Source: Halomonas halmophila (GTDB lineage Bacteria; Pseudomonadota; Gammaproteobacteria; Pseudomonadales; Halomonadaceae). Taken from it: a stretch of 64,000 nucleotides of DNA. The notes beneath the pieces were generated by a model. The model was given only the letters and a program-made list of their open reading frames with translations, made no database searches and had not been told where the DNA came from. The stretch covers positions 124,001-188,000 of the forward strand of contig NZ_BJOC01000018.1 in the NCBI RefSeq assembly GCF_006540005.1, given 5' to 3'. Both the position numbers and the translations under genes were made by a program. Shown piece after piece: positions 11,618-21,159 of this stretch (position 1 is its first letter; each line of letters opens with the position of its first letter).

Positions 11618-11892
11618 GTGGCTCCAGTTGGACGGATCGACAGGGACAGCATGACGCCTTTTTCACACGTTCGCCAGTCTTGTGCAAGCTTGTCGCGCAA
11701 GTCGGCGATGGGTAGCGTGGGCGAGGCGGCAAGCAGGCCTTTGCTCCCGGGGGGCAAACGTGGAATTCCTGGCTGGCCCCCGCCGCACGGGGCTGCTAGC
11801 GTTTGCAGGGCAGCCGAGGCTGTCATCGATAACACGACAACAAGATGTGATCTGACCCGATCGCAGCGAATGTACCGCAACGGAGGTTATTC

Positions 11893-12855
11893 ATGCGCGC
11901 TATCAATTACGCTCTCGCGGCTTCACTACTGGTGGCTGCACCGGCGGCCGTCGCCCAGCAACAGCTGTCCATTGCGACCGGTGGTACCGGTGGCACCTAT
12001 TACCCCTACGGCGGCGGCCTGGCCGAGCTGATCAATGAGCACGTCGAAGGCTATGATGCCGTGGCCGAAGTGACTGGTGCCTCGGTGGAAAACATGGGCC
12101 TGGTCTGGCGCGGTGATTCCGATATGGCGCTGGCGCTGGCTGATACCGTCTATCAGGCCTATAACGGCACCGGTGACTTCGAGGGTCGCCAACTGGAAAA
12201 CATTCGTGCTCTGGCCTCCGTCTACCCGAATGCGGTGCAGATCGTGACCATGGCGGATTCCGGTATTGACTCGCTCTCGGATCTCGAGGGCAAGACCGTC
12301 TCGGTGGGCGCTCCCGGCAGCGGTACCGAACTCAATGCTCGGGCGGTGCTGGAATCCAACGGCATCACCTATGACGAAATCGAAGAACGCCGATTCAATT
12401 TCAATGAAACCGCCGATGCCTTGCGTGATGGTGATATCGATGCCGGCTTCTGGAGCGTGGGCCCACCCACCAGCTCGATCATGAACCTGGCCACCACCCG
12501 CGACATTCGCCTGATTGGCCTGACGGACGAGGAAGTCGCCAATGCTCGCGAGGCGTCTCCGGTATTTGCGCCCTATCAGCTCCGAGCCGGGCTCTACGAG
12601 GGTATGGAAGAGCCGGTCCAGACCATCGGCATTCCCAATATCCTGGCGACCAGTGCCGAGATGGACGAGGAGCTGGCCTATCAGGTCACCAAGACGCTGT
12701 TCGAACACACGGATCAGCTGATCGCCATCCACCCGGCGGCCAATGACACCACCGTGAAATTCAGTGTCGATTCCACGCCGATTGCCTTTCATCCGGGCGC
12801 GCTGCGCTATTACGAAGAGCAGGGTGTCGAAATCGCCGATCACCAGCGCCCCTGA
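11893..12855 (+). CDS. TAXI-family TRAP transporter substrate-binding protein
   Basis: A 320-residue periplasmic solute receptor. A signal peptide covers about residues 1-22 (cut after AVAQ or nearby), and the mature protein opens with LSIATGGTGGTYYPYGGGLAELI, the TAXI-family hallmark. It delivers a ligand, in known cases often a dicarboxylate or amino acid such as glutamate, to the fused TRAP permease encoded two genes downstream; the actual ligand is unknown. GGAGG lies 7 bases before the ATG. The stop overlaps the next start (TGATG), indicating coupling. Confidence 0.93.
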   Translation: MRAINYALAASLLVAAPAAVAQQQLSIATGGTGGTYYPYGGGLAELINEHVEGYDAVAEVTGASVENMGLVWRGDSDMALALADTVYQAYNGTGDFEGRQLENIRALASVYPNAVQIVTMADSGIDSLSDLEGKTVSVGAPGSGTELNARAVLESNGITYDEIEERRFNFNETADALRDGDIDAGFWSVGPPTSSIMNLATTRDIRLIGLTDEEVANAREASPVFAPYQLRAGLYEGMEEPVQTIGIPNILATSAEMDEELAYQVTKTLFEHTDQLIAIHPAANDTTVKFSVDSTPIAFHPGALRYYEEQGVEIADHQRP

Positions 12856-13460
12856 TGCGCTGGCGCACCTTGTTGCCCGGCCTGGCGAAGCGTCTCCTGC
12901 GGCCGGGCCGGTGCTGGCCGGTCGTCGCCCTGGGAAGCGCACTGATATCTGGCCCGGCTATTGCCGATTGCGCGGCTTACCAGCTGCGTGTCAGTGATGC
13001 CGGGGGACGCACTCTGGTGACTCTGCCCATGCCGCCAGGGGCTGGCTGGTGCCTGGCCTGGAATCACTCGGTGGAAGGCTTCGCCGTGCATGATTGCTAC
13101 CGCAATCGCGATGGGCGCATGGTGCTCGAGCGAAGCCATCTCCCGGACTTTGCCGCCGGCCTCGGCCATATTCCTGGCCGCGGTCGTCAGGTCTCGGACG
13201 GCCAGGGCGGTTACTGGATCGAGGATATCGACGAGCCAGTGCCCGGCGATGCCTACCGGCTTCGGGTCGGGGGAATGCGGGTCGACCACCGCCTGGTCAG
13301 CCGCCCCCGGGGGGCGAGCCTTGCGTCGCTGCTGGAAGATGCCCGTGACTGCGGCGCTGGCGATCACTATCCGGCGGTCGGTAAGCCACCGGTGGTGATC
13401 AGCCTGAGCGAAAGGGCCGCTAATCAAGCCGTAACGTTAGGGTTGTACCCCACACCTTGA
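12855..13460 (+). CDS. DUF1850 protein of a TAXI-TRAP operon
   Basis: A 201-residue protein with an N-terminal hydrophobic segment (about 22-38) ending in a signal-like cleavage region. It is followed by a small beta-rich domain containing WNHSVEGF, the recognisable DUF1850 pattern. DUF1850 genes are commonly found between TAXI receptors and fused TRAP permeases, as here, but their job is not established. The start overlaps the receptor stop by one base. Confidence 0.8.
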   Translation: MRWRTLLPGLAKRLLRPGRCWPVVALGSALISGPAIADCAAYQLRVSDAGGRTLVTLPMPPGAGWCLAWNHSVEGFAVHDCYRNRDGRMVLERSHLPDFAAGLGHIPGRGRQVSDGQGGYWIEDIDEPVPGDAYRLRVGGMRVDHRLVSRPRGASLASLLEDARDCGAGDHYPAVGKPPVVISLSERAANQAVTLGLYPTP

Positions 13461-13525
13461 GACACTTCGCCGCCTCGGCATCGAGCCTTGGCGGCGCTTC
13501 AATTCGCTGTTGCGAGAGACTATTC

Positions 13526-15529
13526 ATGAGCGAATCGGGCAATTCCCCCATTATTCCCGGTAGCCAGGCCCAGCACTCGCGGCCCGTGTTGTGGCTGATC
13601 ACCCTGGTGGCCGTGGCACTGTCGCTGTTCCAGCTTTATTCCGCCGGTATCGAACCCCTGGGGCTCTTCTACCAGCGCAGCCTTCACCTGATGCTGATCA
13701 TGATGCTGGCCTTTCTGATGTTTCCGGTATTCGGGCCTCGGCGCAAGCGGGGCATGGTCGGCGGGTTGATCGACCTGGCATTCTTCGCTGGGGCATTGGT
13801 GACCGGTAGCTATTTGACGCTGTTCCTTGACGAGATTATCAACCGCGCCGGTTTCTGGAATCAGACCGATATCTTCATCGGCTGCATCGCCACCGTCACC
13901 GTTCTCGAAGCGAGCCGTCGGGCGGTCGGCCTGGGTATGACGATCATCGGTCTGGTTGCCATCCTCTATGCCTTCGCCGGTCCCGAGGGCGAGCTGCCCT
14001 GGCTGGGCCAGTTCCTGCCCGGCATTCTCGAACACCGGGGCTACGATCTGTACCGCCTGTCGGGTCAGCTCTATCTGGGGCAGGAGGGCATTTTCGGCTT
14101 GCCAATCGGAGTGGCGGCCACCTATATCTTCACCTTTGTGCTGTTTGGCGCCTTCCTGGAAATTACCGGCGCCGGCAAGTTCTTCATCGACCTGGCCTAT
14201 GCGGCCACCGGCAAGCAGCGTGGTGGGCCGGCCAAGGCCGCGGTCATCGCCTCGGCCGGTATGGGCTCGATCTCGGGCAGCGCCATCGCCAATGTGGTGA
14301 CCACCGGGGCCTTTACCATCCCGCTGATGAAACGCCTGGGCTATCGCCCGCATCAGGCGGGCGGCATCGAGGCCGCCGCATCCACCGGCGGGCAGATCAT
14401 GCCGCCGTTGATGGGCGCGGGGGCCTTCCTGATCGCCGAATACACGCGTATGCCCTACCTGGAGGTGGTCAAGGTCAGCATCCTGCCGGCGGTCATGTAT
14501 TTCGGCACCGTCTATCTGTTGGTGCACATCATTGCGCTCAAGCAGGGCATGCAGGGCATGAGTCAGGACGAACTGCCGAAGGTACGCGATGTCATGGGCA
14601 CTGGCTGGCATTTTCTGCTGCCCCTGGCGGTACTTATCTGGTTGCTGGCAATGAACCTGTCGCCCTCGCGGGTGGGTTACTACGCTATCCTGACCATTCT
14701 GCTGGTGACGGCTCTGCGTTTTATCATCTGGATGGTCTTCGTGGGCCCCAGGCAGGGCCAGCCGGTCACGCTGAGTGCCGTCATGCTGGCGCTGCGCAAT
14801 GGGGCGCTCAAGGTGATCGAGGGCTTGGAGCTTGGTGCACGCAATGCCGTGGCGGTGTCCATGGCCTGTGCGGTGGCCGGCATCATCGTCGGGGTGGTGG
14901 GGCTGACGGGGCTCGGCTTGAAGTTCTCGTCGATGATGATGGCCTTCTCCAACGGCCATCTGCTGCTGGCCCTGGTGATGGTACTGCTGGCCAGCCTGGT
15001 GCTGGGTATGGGCCTGCCGGTGACGGCCAGCTATATTGTGCTGATCGTGCTGGTGGGGCCGGCATTGACTGCCGAGTTCGGTGTGCCGCTGCTGATCGCG
15101 CACCTGGTGGTGTTCTGGTACTCCCAGGATTCCAATGTCACGCCACCGATTGCCCTGGCCGGCTTTGCCGGCGCGGCGATCGCCGGGGCCAAACCCATGG
15201 ATACCAGCTTCCAGGCCTGGAAATTTGCCAAGGGGCTCTACCTGATTCCGCTGTTCATGGTCTATAACCCGGAGATTATCGTCGGCGGACCGTGGTGGTT
15301 GCTGGTGTGGACGGCATTGACCGGCTTTCTGGCACTGGGTGCTTTCGCTGCGGTCCTGGAGGGCTACCTGTTTACACGCATGTCGTTACCCGTACGCCTG
15401 GTGCTGGTACCAGCGGTGATCGCCGTCTTCTACCCGAGCCTGATGGCCGAGGTAGTGGGCGCGGCGGTGATGCTGGGGCTGATCGTCGGCAACTGGCTGG
15501 TCAGTCGGCGCGAGGCGGCGGTGGCGTGA
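13526..15529 (+). CDS. Fused TRAP transporter permease (4TM + 12TM)
   Basis: A 667-residue membrane protein combining the small DctQ-like and large DctM-like subunits of a TRAP carrier, the form that pairs with TAXI receptors. Signatures include the glycine/serine-rich loop AGMGSISGSAIANVVTTGAFTIP, the EAAASTGGQIMPPLMGAGAF motif and, in the second half, LVLGMGLPVTASYI. Transport is driven by an ion gradient. The ATG at 13526 (MSESGNS) gives a sensible cytoplasmic N-terminus; an upstream TTG overlapping the preceding stop is possible but gives an implausible Cys-rich leader. It is the last gene of the TAXI-DUF1850-permease operon. Confidence 0.93.
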   Translation: MSESGNSPIIPGSQAQHSRPVLWLITLVAVALSLFQLYSAGIEPLGLFYQRSLHLMLIMMLAFLMFPVFGPRRKRGMVGGLIDLAFFAGALVTGSYLTLFLDEIINRAGFWNQTDIFIGCIATVTVLEASRRAVGLGMTIIGLVAILYAFAGPEGELPWLGQFLPGILEHRGYDLYRLSGQLYLGQEGIFGLPIGVAATYIFTFVLFGAFLEITGAGKFFIDLAYAATGKQRGGPAKAAVIASAGMGSISGSAIANVVTTGAFTIPLMKRLGYRPHQAGGIEAAASTGGQIMPPLMGAGAFLIAEYTRMPYLEVVKVSILPAVMYFGTVYLLVHIIALKQGMQGMSQDELPKVRDVMGTGWHFLLPLAVLIWLLAMNLSPSRVGYYAILTILLVTALRFIIWMVFVGPRQGQPVTLSAVMLALRNGALKVIEGLELGARNAVAVSMACAVAGIIVGVVGLTGLGLKFSSMMMAFSNGHLLLALVMVLLASLVLGMGLPVTASYIVLIVLVGPALTAEFGVPLLIAHLVVFWYSQDSNVTPPIALAGFAGAAIAGAKPMDTSFQAWKFAKGLYLIPLFMVYNPEIIVGGPWWLLVWTALTGFLALGAFAAVLEGYLFTRMSLPVRLVLVPAVIAVFYPSLMAEVVGAAVMLGLIVGNWLVSRREAAVA

Positions 15530-15580
15530 GCGCCCGCCGTTGCATGGGCGTGACGGGGCGCGAGTCAGTGTCATTCTGAC

Positions 15581-15625
15581 CCCGGGCCCCGCCCGGCACA
15601 TGATTGCTGTCTGGCGGGGCCCGGG
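15581..15625. terminator. GC-rich hairpin between convergent genes
   Basis: A perfect 13-bp inverted repeat (15581-15593 with 15613-15625, 19-base loop) lies between the TRAP permease and the convergent lipoprotein gene. It lacks a T tract on either side, so it is a terminator-like hairpin rather than a textbook intrinsic terminator. Confidence 0.5.
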
Positions 15626-15642
15626 CTCTCAGGGGCGGCCGT

Positions 15643-16341
15643 TCACTGAGCCGGTTGTTCGGAGTCGGTGGAAGCGTCCGGCGTGGGTTCCTGCATGTCG
15701 GTGGCCTGCTCGTTGACCTCGCCCAGTGAGTCGGCCGTTTCACCCTGTCCCTCGGCGTTTGCGGCTTCTTCCTGGAGCATTTCCTGCTGCGCTTCCTGCA
15801 GACTGCTGCCATCCGGGGTGGCATTGACGGGTTCCAGAACCAGGGTCACGGTTCCCGTTTCGGCTTCGGCCCCGACCCGGACGACATGCCGCGATGTGGT
15901 GGTCCACAGCAGCTCGCCCTCGTCGCCGTGCAGGGCGGCGCGCAAGGTATGGGTATGCTCGGGATTCACCTCGCCGGTGGTGTAGTCGAGGCTGAATTCG
16001 GCCGGTACCTGGTTGCCGGGTGCCACCTCGGTTTCGGCGATGGTGGTCGCCGGGGCATCGGCACGCGAGATATCGCGCAGGCTGATAGTGACACTGGCGC
16101 CCTCGGGCAGTGGGATGTCCGTGGCGGAGAACTCCAGCACACCCTCGATACGGCGTGTCACGGACTCGCCTGCCGAGCCGTTCTGCTCATCACCGGCGTC
16201 CGACGCTGCGTCGGCCTGTGTTGTGTCCTGCTCCGAGGAAGGGGGCTCGGCATTATCCTGCTGTGCCTGCTTGGCATCATCGCAGCCCGCCAGGGCGAGT
16301 GTCCCGGTGAGGGCGGCGATCATTAGCAGGTGACGTTTCAT
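15643..16341 (-). CDS. YbaY-family lipoprotein
   Basis: A 232-residue predicted lipoprotein. The signal peptide ends in the lipobox LALAGC, giving a lipidated Cys near residue 20. A charged low-complexity linker (about 22-60, rich in Gln, Glu and Ser) precedes a YbaY-like beta domain (about 63-165) recognisable from the pattern of LPEGASVTISLRDISRADAP and a later SLDYTTGEVNPEHTHTLRA. A second acidic Gln/Glu-rich tail closes the protein. The ATG at 16341 is preferred because GGAG lies 7 bases upstream; an ATG two codons earlier is less well placed. The function of YbaY proteins in the envelope is not defined. Confidence 0.8.
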   Translation of the reverse strand: MKRHLLMIAALTGTLALAGCDDAKQAQQDNAEPPSSEQDTTQADAASDAGDEQNGSAGESVTRRIEGVLEFSATDIPLPEGASVTISLRDISRADAPATTIAETEVAPGNQVPAEFSLDYTTGEVNPEHTHTLRAALHGDEGELLWTTTSRHVVRVGAEAETGTVTLVLEPVNATPDGSSLQEAQQEMLQEEAANAEGQGETADSLGEVNEQATDMQEPTPDASTDSEQPAQ

Positions 16342-16605
16342 GAGCATACTCCATAACGGCGTGGGTGCAGGGACTCGATATGTGACCAGATATTAACAAT
16401 CTAGTTCGCGATCGGCATGCATTCCGTCGGTGTCGGGTGCGCATCCCTGGCATGGCCGGGGGATCATGGCTGGGAACGGCATTCGGGTAAGGTAGGCATG
16501 GCGTGGCTCTGCTAGAATGCCCGATTTCGACTTGTCCGGGCACCGATGCGTCTTGCATGCGGTGTCATCAGTGTTGGGTGAAGCCTGTTTCGCGAGGAGC
16601 CTTGA

Positions 16606-17115
16606 ATGCCAGCTAACGACTCGCCGCGCGTCGGCGTCATCATGGGATCCCAGTCCGACTGGCCCGTCATGGAGCATGCCGTCGATATGCTCGAACGCCT
16701 CGGGGTCGCGTACGAGACGCGGGTGGTGTCGGCCCACCGTACGCCGGACCTGCTGTTCGATTACGCCAAGTCGGCTGCCGAGCGCGGCCTGCAGGTGATT
16801 ATCGCCGGTGCCGGCGGTGCGGCACACCTTCCGGGCATGGTGGCGTCCCAGACGGCACTGCCGGTACTCGGGGTGCCGGTGGAGTCCAAGTCCCTCAAGG
16901 GGATGGACTCGCTGCTCTCCATTGCCCAGATGCCCGGCGGTGTGGCCGTGGGCACGCTGGCCATCGGCAAGCCGGGCGCCATCAATGCCGGCCTGCTGGC
17001 GGCGCAGATCGTCGCCCTGCAGGATGCCGCGGTGCGCCGGGCGGTGGAGAGCTTCCGTGCCGAACAGACCGACAAGGTGCTGGACAACCCCGACCCGCGT
17101 CCCCATTCAGAGTGA
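16606..17115 (+). CDS. purE: N5-carboxyaminoimidazole ribonucleotide mutase PurE
   Basis: A 169-residue class I PurE, which moves the carboxylate of N5-CAIR to give CAIR in purine synthesis. The nucleotide-binding N-terminus ([14 protein letters not shown]), the catalytic-histidine motif SAHRTPD and the loop [12 protein letters not shown] are all present. It works with PurK, encoded 22 bases downstream, in the bacterial ATP-dependent route. A -10-like TAGAAT at 16513-16518 may belong to its promoter, but I found no good -35 or clear PurR box. Confidence 0.97.
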   Translation: MPANDSPRVGVIMGSQSDWPVMEHAVDMLERLGVAYETRVVSAHRTPDLLFDYAKSAAERGLQVIIAGAGGAAHLPGMVASQTALPVLGVPVESKSLKGMDSLLSIAQMPGGVAVGTLAIGKPGAINAGLLAAQIVALQDAAVRRAVESFRAEQTDKVLDNPDPRPHSE

Positions 17116-17136
17116 TCTCAGCGAGGTAAACCAAGC

Positions 17137-18249
17137 ATGAATATCGGTGTACTGGGTGCTGGCCAATTGGGTCGCATGCTGGCCCTGGCGGGCTATCCAC
17201 TGGGCAATCGCTTCACCTTCCTGGATACCACCGGCAACCCGAGTGCCGGGATCGGTGATGTCATGGTGGATACCGACCAGCAGCACCTGACGGAGTTTCT
17301 GTCCAAGGTCGATCTGGTGACCTACGAGTTCGAGCACTTGCCGGTGCCGCTGGTGCAGGCCATCGAGGAACACAAGCCGGTGCATCCCTCCAGTGAGGCG
17401 ATCCGCGTCTGCCAGAACCGCGCCGAGGAAAAGGCACTGTTCGATCGGCTCGCCATTCCCACGCCGGCCTATCGTCTGGTCGAGAGTGCCGAGGCGCTCG
17501 AGGCGGCGGTGCGCGAACTGGGCACCCCGGTGGTCGCCAAGTCGGTGACCGATGGTTATGACGGCAAGGGCCAGGCGGTCATCAAGGACCCGGCCAACGC
17601 CGCCGAGGCCTGGCGCTCGATCAACCATCCGCGGCTGATCGTCGAAGCCTTCGTCGACTTCGTGCGCGAGGTATCGATCATTGCCGTGCGCGGCCGCGAT
17701 GGCCAGGTGGTCTTCTATCCGATGGCCGAGAATCTGCACGTCGACGGCATCCTGCGCTATTCGCTGGCGCCCATGCCGGACCTGGACGCGGCTGTCCAGC
17801 AAACCGCTGATGAGTACATTCGCGCCCTGCTCGACGAGCTCGACTATGTCGGCGTTCTGACCCTGGAGCTCTTCCAGGCGCGTGACGGTAGCCTGCTGGC
17901 CAACGAGATGGCGCCGCGCGTGCACAACTCCGGCCACTGGACCATGGACGGCGCGGTGACCAGCCAGTTCGAAAATCATCTGCGTGCCATCCAGGGACTG
18001 CCACTGGGCGACACGGCGGCCCGCATGCCGTCCTGCATGGTCAATGTGATCGGCCAGGAAGGCGAACCGGCGCGCCTGCTCGAGATCGAGGATGCGCATC
18101 TGCATCGTTACGGCAAGGGCGAGCGCCCCGGCCGCAAGCTGGCCCACGTCAACCTGATGGCACCGACCCACGAGGCTCTGGTGGAGAAGGTAAGGGCCTG
18201 CGCGGCCCTGTTGCCCGGCGCCCCGGCGCCGCGTTTCAGTTTCGAGTGA
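17137..18249 (+). CDS. purK: N5-carboxyaminoimidazole ribonucleotide synthase PurK
   Basis: A 370-residue ATP-grasp enzyme that carboxylates AIR with bicarbonate and ATP to make N5-CAIR, the substrate of PurE. The N-terminus IGVLGAGQLGRMLALAGYPLG is typical, followed by the ATP-grasp core (VAKSVTDGYDGKGQAVI) and the catalytic block NEMAPRVHNSGHWT. Length is normal. It is co-transcribed with purE, and no later gene shares the strand. Confidence 0.97.
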   Translation: MNIGVLGAGQLGRMLALAGYPLGNRFTFLDTTGNPSAGIGDVMVDTDQQHLTEFLSKVDLVTYEFEHLPVPLVQAIEEHKPVHPSSEAIRVCQNRAEEKALFDRLAIPTPAYRLVESAEALEAAVRELGTPVVAKSVTDGYDGKGQAVIKDPANAAEAWRSINHPRLIVEAFVDFVREVSIIAVRGRDGQVVFYPMAENLHVDGILRYSLAPMPDLDAAVQQTADEYIRALLDELDYVGVLTLELFQARDGSLLANEMAPRVHNSGHWTMDGAVTSQFENHLRAIQGLPLGDTAARMPSCMVNVIGQEGEPARLLEIEDAHLHRYGKGERPGRKLAHVNLMAPTHEALVEKVRACAALLPGAPAPRFSFE

Positions 18250-18280
18250 CGCTGACCCCCGGGTAGCCTGCCCGGGTGGC

Positions 18281-20485
18281 TCAGGACGGTTGACGCAACA
18301 GCCGCAAGCCGTTGCCGATGACCAGTAGGCTGGAGCCCAGGTCGGCGAACACCGCCATCCACAGGGTGGCGTGACCGGTGAAGGCCAGCACCATGAAGAC
18401 GGCCTTGATGCCGAGTGCCAGCACGATGTTCTGGATCAGCACGGCGTGGGTGGTGCGTGACAGGCGCAGGAAGGTCGGCAGCTTGCCGAGGTCGTCGTCC
18501 ATCAGTGCCACGTCGGCGGTTTCGATGGCCACGTCGCTGCCGGCCGCGCCCATGGCAAAGCCAATATCGGCACGTGCCAGGGCTGGCGCATCATTGATGC
18601 CGTCGCCGACCATGCCGGTCACACCGTGGCGGCTTTGCTCCTCGATGATGGTGAGCTTGTCCTCGGGCAGCAACTCTCCTCGCGCGCTGTCGATGCCGGC
18701 TTCCTCGGCGATGGCGGCCACCGCGTGTCGGTTGTCGCCGGAGAGCATCAGGGTCTTCACCCCCAGGCCATGGAGGGCCTTGATGGCGGCCAGGCTGGTC
18801 GGCTTGAGCGGGTCGCGCACGGCGAACAAGGCCAGTACCCGATCGGCTGAGCCGAGTGCCACGACGCTGGCGCCGCGCCGCTCCAGCGCCTCGATGCGCT
18901 CGGTGAGTGTTGCGTCGAGCAGGCCATGGGCATCGGCCAGCCGGCGGTTGCCGAGCCATAGCGCCTGGCCATCTAGCTGGCCTTCGACGCCTTGTCCCGG
19001 TTGTTCGCGGAAGTGTTCAAGGGAGTCGTCGCTGCTGGCATCGTCGGCCGCCGAGGCGAGGGCATGATGAATGGCAGCAGATACGGGGTGGGTCGAGCGT
19101 CCGGCCAGTAACGCGGCCTGCCGCGACAGGCTGTGTTGTTGCTCCTCCGAGTGTGTGCCAAGCGCTTCCCAATGCTCCAGCGTCGGCTTGCCCTGGGTCA
19201 GGGTGCCGGTCTTGTCGAGCGCTACCCAGCTCAGGCGCTTGCCTTGCTCCAGGAAGCGGCCACCCTTGATCAGGATGCCGGCTCGGGCGGCAGCCGATAG
19301 GCCACTGACGATGGTCACCGGCGTGGAAATGACCAAGGCGCAGGGGCAGGCAATCACCAATAGCACCAGGGCGCGGTAGACGCCGTCCAGCCAGGCGCCA
19401 CCAGCGACCCAGGGCCAGGCCAGGGCGGTGAGTATGGCCAGAACAAAGACCACGGGTGTGTAGACGGCGGCGAAGCGGTCGATGAAGCGCTGGGTAGGCG
19501 CCTGACTGGCCTGGGCTTGTTCCACAGCGTGAATGATGCGTGCCAGGGTGGTGTCGTTGGCCGCCTTGGTAGTGCGGATGTCGAAGTCGCCGTCGTGGTT
19601 GATGGCACCGGCGAAGACCGAGTCACCCGGGGACTTGTCGATTGGCAGGCTTTCGCCGGTGATCGGCGACTCATCGAGGCTGGGGTTGCCACGCACGACC
19701 TCGCCGTCCAGCGGTAGACGCTCACCGGGAAGGATGCGCACTATCTCGCCGATGGCCACGTCTTCGGCGGCCACGGTCTCCCATTCGCCTGCTTCCGTGC
19801 GCCGCCGAGCCTGACGGGGCGCGCTGTCGAGCAGGTCGCGGATGGCGCGACGGGCACGGGTCAGAGAGCGGGATTCCAGGTGTTCCGCAAGCGTGAACAG
19901 TACCATCACCATGGCCGCTTCCGACCAGTGGCCGATCAGCACCGCCCCGGTCACTGCCACGCTCATCAGCGCGTTGATGTTGAGGGTGCGGTGACGAATG
20001 GCCACCCAGCCCTTGCGCCAGGTCGGCAGGCCCACCAGTGCGATGGCCAGGAGTGCGAGAAACGGGGAAAGCCAGATCGTCCAGGGCCAGGGTGTCCAGC
20101 CAACGACTTCCGCCCCGAATGCCAGCAGCCCCGCCAGTATCAGCCGCCCCCAGTTCGGCTCGTCACTCTCCGGTGCTGCATCGGTGTCATTTTCATCATC
20201 CAGGGGACGGGGCGTCATGCCCAGGTCGCGCACGCGCGCCTGTAGCGCCTCGGTATCGGCGTCGTGATGATGAATGCTCAGAATTCGGCTCATCAGGTCG
20301 AACTCCAGGGCGGCGACGCCGGGTGCCGGGTTCAGGGCCTTGCGCAGCAAGGCTTCCTCGGTGGGGCAGTCCATTTCCTGGATGCGCAAGCGCAGCGTGT
20401 CGCTGTCAGCCGGGGCGGTCACGGTCTCGCGAGGTTCAGCTTGATGGCCGCAGCAGCCATGTTGATGAGAGGTGTCATCGGACAT
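18281..20485 (-). CDS. zntA: Zn/Cd/Pb-exporting P1B-type ATPase
   Basis: A 734-residue heavy-metal efflux pump of the inner membrane. The N-terminus carries a His/Cys stretch (HQHGCCGH) and a metal-binding domain with MDCPTEE. The transmembrane metal site is CPC (ACPCALVIS), typical of P1B ATPases. The phosphorylation site is DKTGTLTQG, the HP dipeptide is in GRSTHPVSAA, and the hinge motif is GDGINDAPALA. The MDCPTEE motif and the pairing with a CadR/PbrR-like regulator fit Zn/Cd/Pb rather than Cu specificity. It is transcribed divergently from that regulator, from a promoter with the elongated spacer used by MerR-type activators. Confidence 0.94.
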   Translation of the reverse strand: MSDDTSHQHGCCGHQAEPRETVTAPADSDTLRLRIQEMDCPTEEALLRKALNPAPGVAALEFDLMSRILSIHHHDADTEALQARVRDLGMTPRPLDDENDTDAAPESDEPNWGRLILAGLLAFGAEVVGWTPWPWTIWLSPFLALLAIALVGLPTWRKGWVAIRHRTLNINALMSVAVTGAVLIGHWSEAAMVMVLFTLAEHLESRSLTRARRAIRDLLDSAPRQARRRTEAGEWETVAAEDVAIGEIVRILPGERLPLDGEVVRGNPSLDESPITGESLPIDKSPGDSVFAGAINHDGDFDIRTTKAANDTTLARIIHAVEQAQASQAPTQRFIDRFAAVYTPVVFVLAILTALAWPWVAGGAWLDGVYRALVLLVIACPCALVISTPVTIVSGLSAAARAGILIKGGRFLEQGKRLSWVALDKTGTLTQGKPTLEHWEALGTHSEEQQHSLSRQAALLAGRSTHPVSAAIHHALASAADDASSDDSLEHFREQPGQGVEGQLDGQALWLGNRRLADAHGLLDATLTERIEALERRGASVVALGSADRVLALFAVRDPLKPTSLAAIKALHGLGVKTLMLSGDNRHAVAAIAEEAGIDSARGELLPEDKLTIIEEQSRHGVTGMVGDGINDAPALARADIGFAMGAAGSDVAIETADVALMDDDLGKLPTFLRLSRTTHAVLIQNIVLALGIKAVFMVLAFTGHATLWMAVFADLGSSLLVIGNGLRLLRQPS

Positions 20486-20514
20486 CTCGGGCTCCGTTCG
20501 TGATATCTTGTGCT

Positions 20515-20545
20515 ATCACACACCCTATAGCCCATATAGGGTCAA
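20515..20545 (-). promoter_or_regulatory. MerR-type metal-responsive promoter and operator for zntA
   Basis: On the minus strand, TTGACC (20540-20545) and a -10-like TGTGAT (20515-20520) are 19 bases apart, the long spacer that MerR-family activators correct by distorting DNA. Inside lies a perfect 8-bp dyad, ACCCTATA-N5-TATAGGGT (20522-20542), close to operators known for CadR/PbrR proteins. The divergent regulator gene starts about 40 bases away. Confidence 0.9.
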
Positions 20546-20581
20546 GTGCCGCTTGAGGTCGATGTCAAAGAGAGGTCGATG

Positions 20582-21034
20582 ATGAAGATCGGAGAACTGG
20601 CGACTCGCACTGGGTGCCGAGTGGTTACCATCCGTTATTACGAGCGTGAAGGCTTGTTGCCCGAGCCGGCACGCAGCGAAGCCAATTATCGTCTTTACGG
20701 CGCGACTCATGTTGAGCGCCTGGCCTTCATTCGCCACTGCCGGGCATTGGACATGACGCTGGATGAAATCCGTGCCTTGCTGGAATGCCATGACCATCCG
20801 GCTGATTCCTGCCACCGGGCGGATGCCCTGGTCGACGAGCACCTGCAGCATGTCGAGGCCCGCATTGCTCAGCTTCAGGCCCTGGAGGCCTCATTGGTGG
20901 CACTGCGAGCGCGTTGCCAGGGGCAACGGCCGGCCGCTGAGTGCGGCATTCTCCATGCCCTGGCGCAACCACTGGAAGACGAGACACTGGGTGAAGATAC
21001 CGAACATGTACCCGGTACGCATCCGCGGGTCTGA
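20582..21034 (+). CDS. MerR-family metal sensor, CadR/PbrR type
   Basis: A 150-residue regulator. A winged helix-turn-helix fills about residues 1-70 (MKIGELATRTGCRVVTIRYYEREGLLPEP), followed by a dimerisation helix and a C-terminal metal loop. Cysteines in LLECHDHPADSCH and later in RCQGQRPAAECGIL match the Cys pattern of Cd/Pb sensors. It should activate the divergent ATPase through the dyad at 20522-20542. Two adjacent ATG codons (20579 and 20582) are possible; the second gives the usual MKIGELA start with GAGG about 6 bases upstream. Confidence 0.92.
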   Translation: MKIGELATRTGCRVVTIRYYEREGLLPEPARSEANYRLYGATHVERLAFIRHCRALDMTLDEIRALLECHDHPADSCHRADALVDEHLQHVEARIAQLQALEASLVALRARCQGQRPAAECGILHALAQPLEDETLGEDTEHVPGTHPRV

Positions 21035-21094
21035 AGCGCCGAACGTTAATGGGGCAAGGCGATACTCGAAGATGGCCATCGGGCTTCAATAGAA

Positions 21095-21116
21095 CGGCCC
21101 CGCCGAAGCGGGGCCG
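21095..21116. terminator. Hairpin between convergent cadR-like and aotJ-like genes
   Basis: A perfect 9-bp stem (CGGCCCCGC/GCGGGGCCG) with a CGAA loop lies between two convergent genes. T residues following on the minus strand are sparse, so termination is likely but not textbook. Confidence 0.55.
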
Positions 21117-21159
21117 CAGGGTCACGGCCGAGAGGCCATGATGACGTCACGATAGAGAA

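Noticed and set aside
13520-15103. 527-codon open frame antisense to the TRAP permease
   Set aside because: Gln/His/Arg-rich shadow of a membrane protein gene, with no domain.
18257-18276. Hairpin after purK as an intrinsic terminator
   Set aside because: The stem is only six GC pairs without a T tract; I do not list it as a feature.
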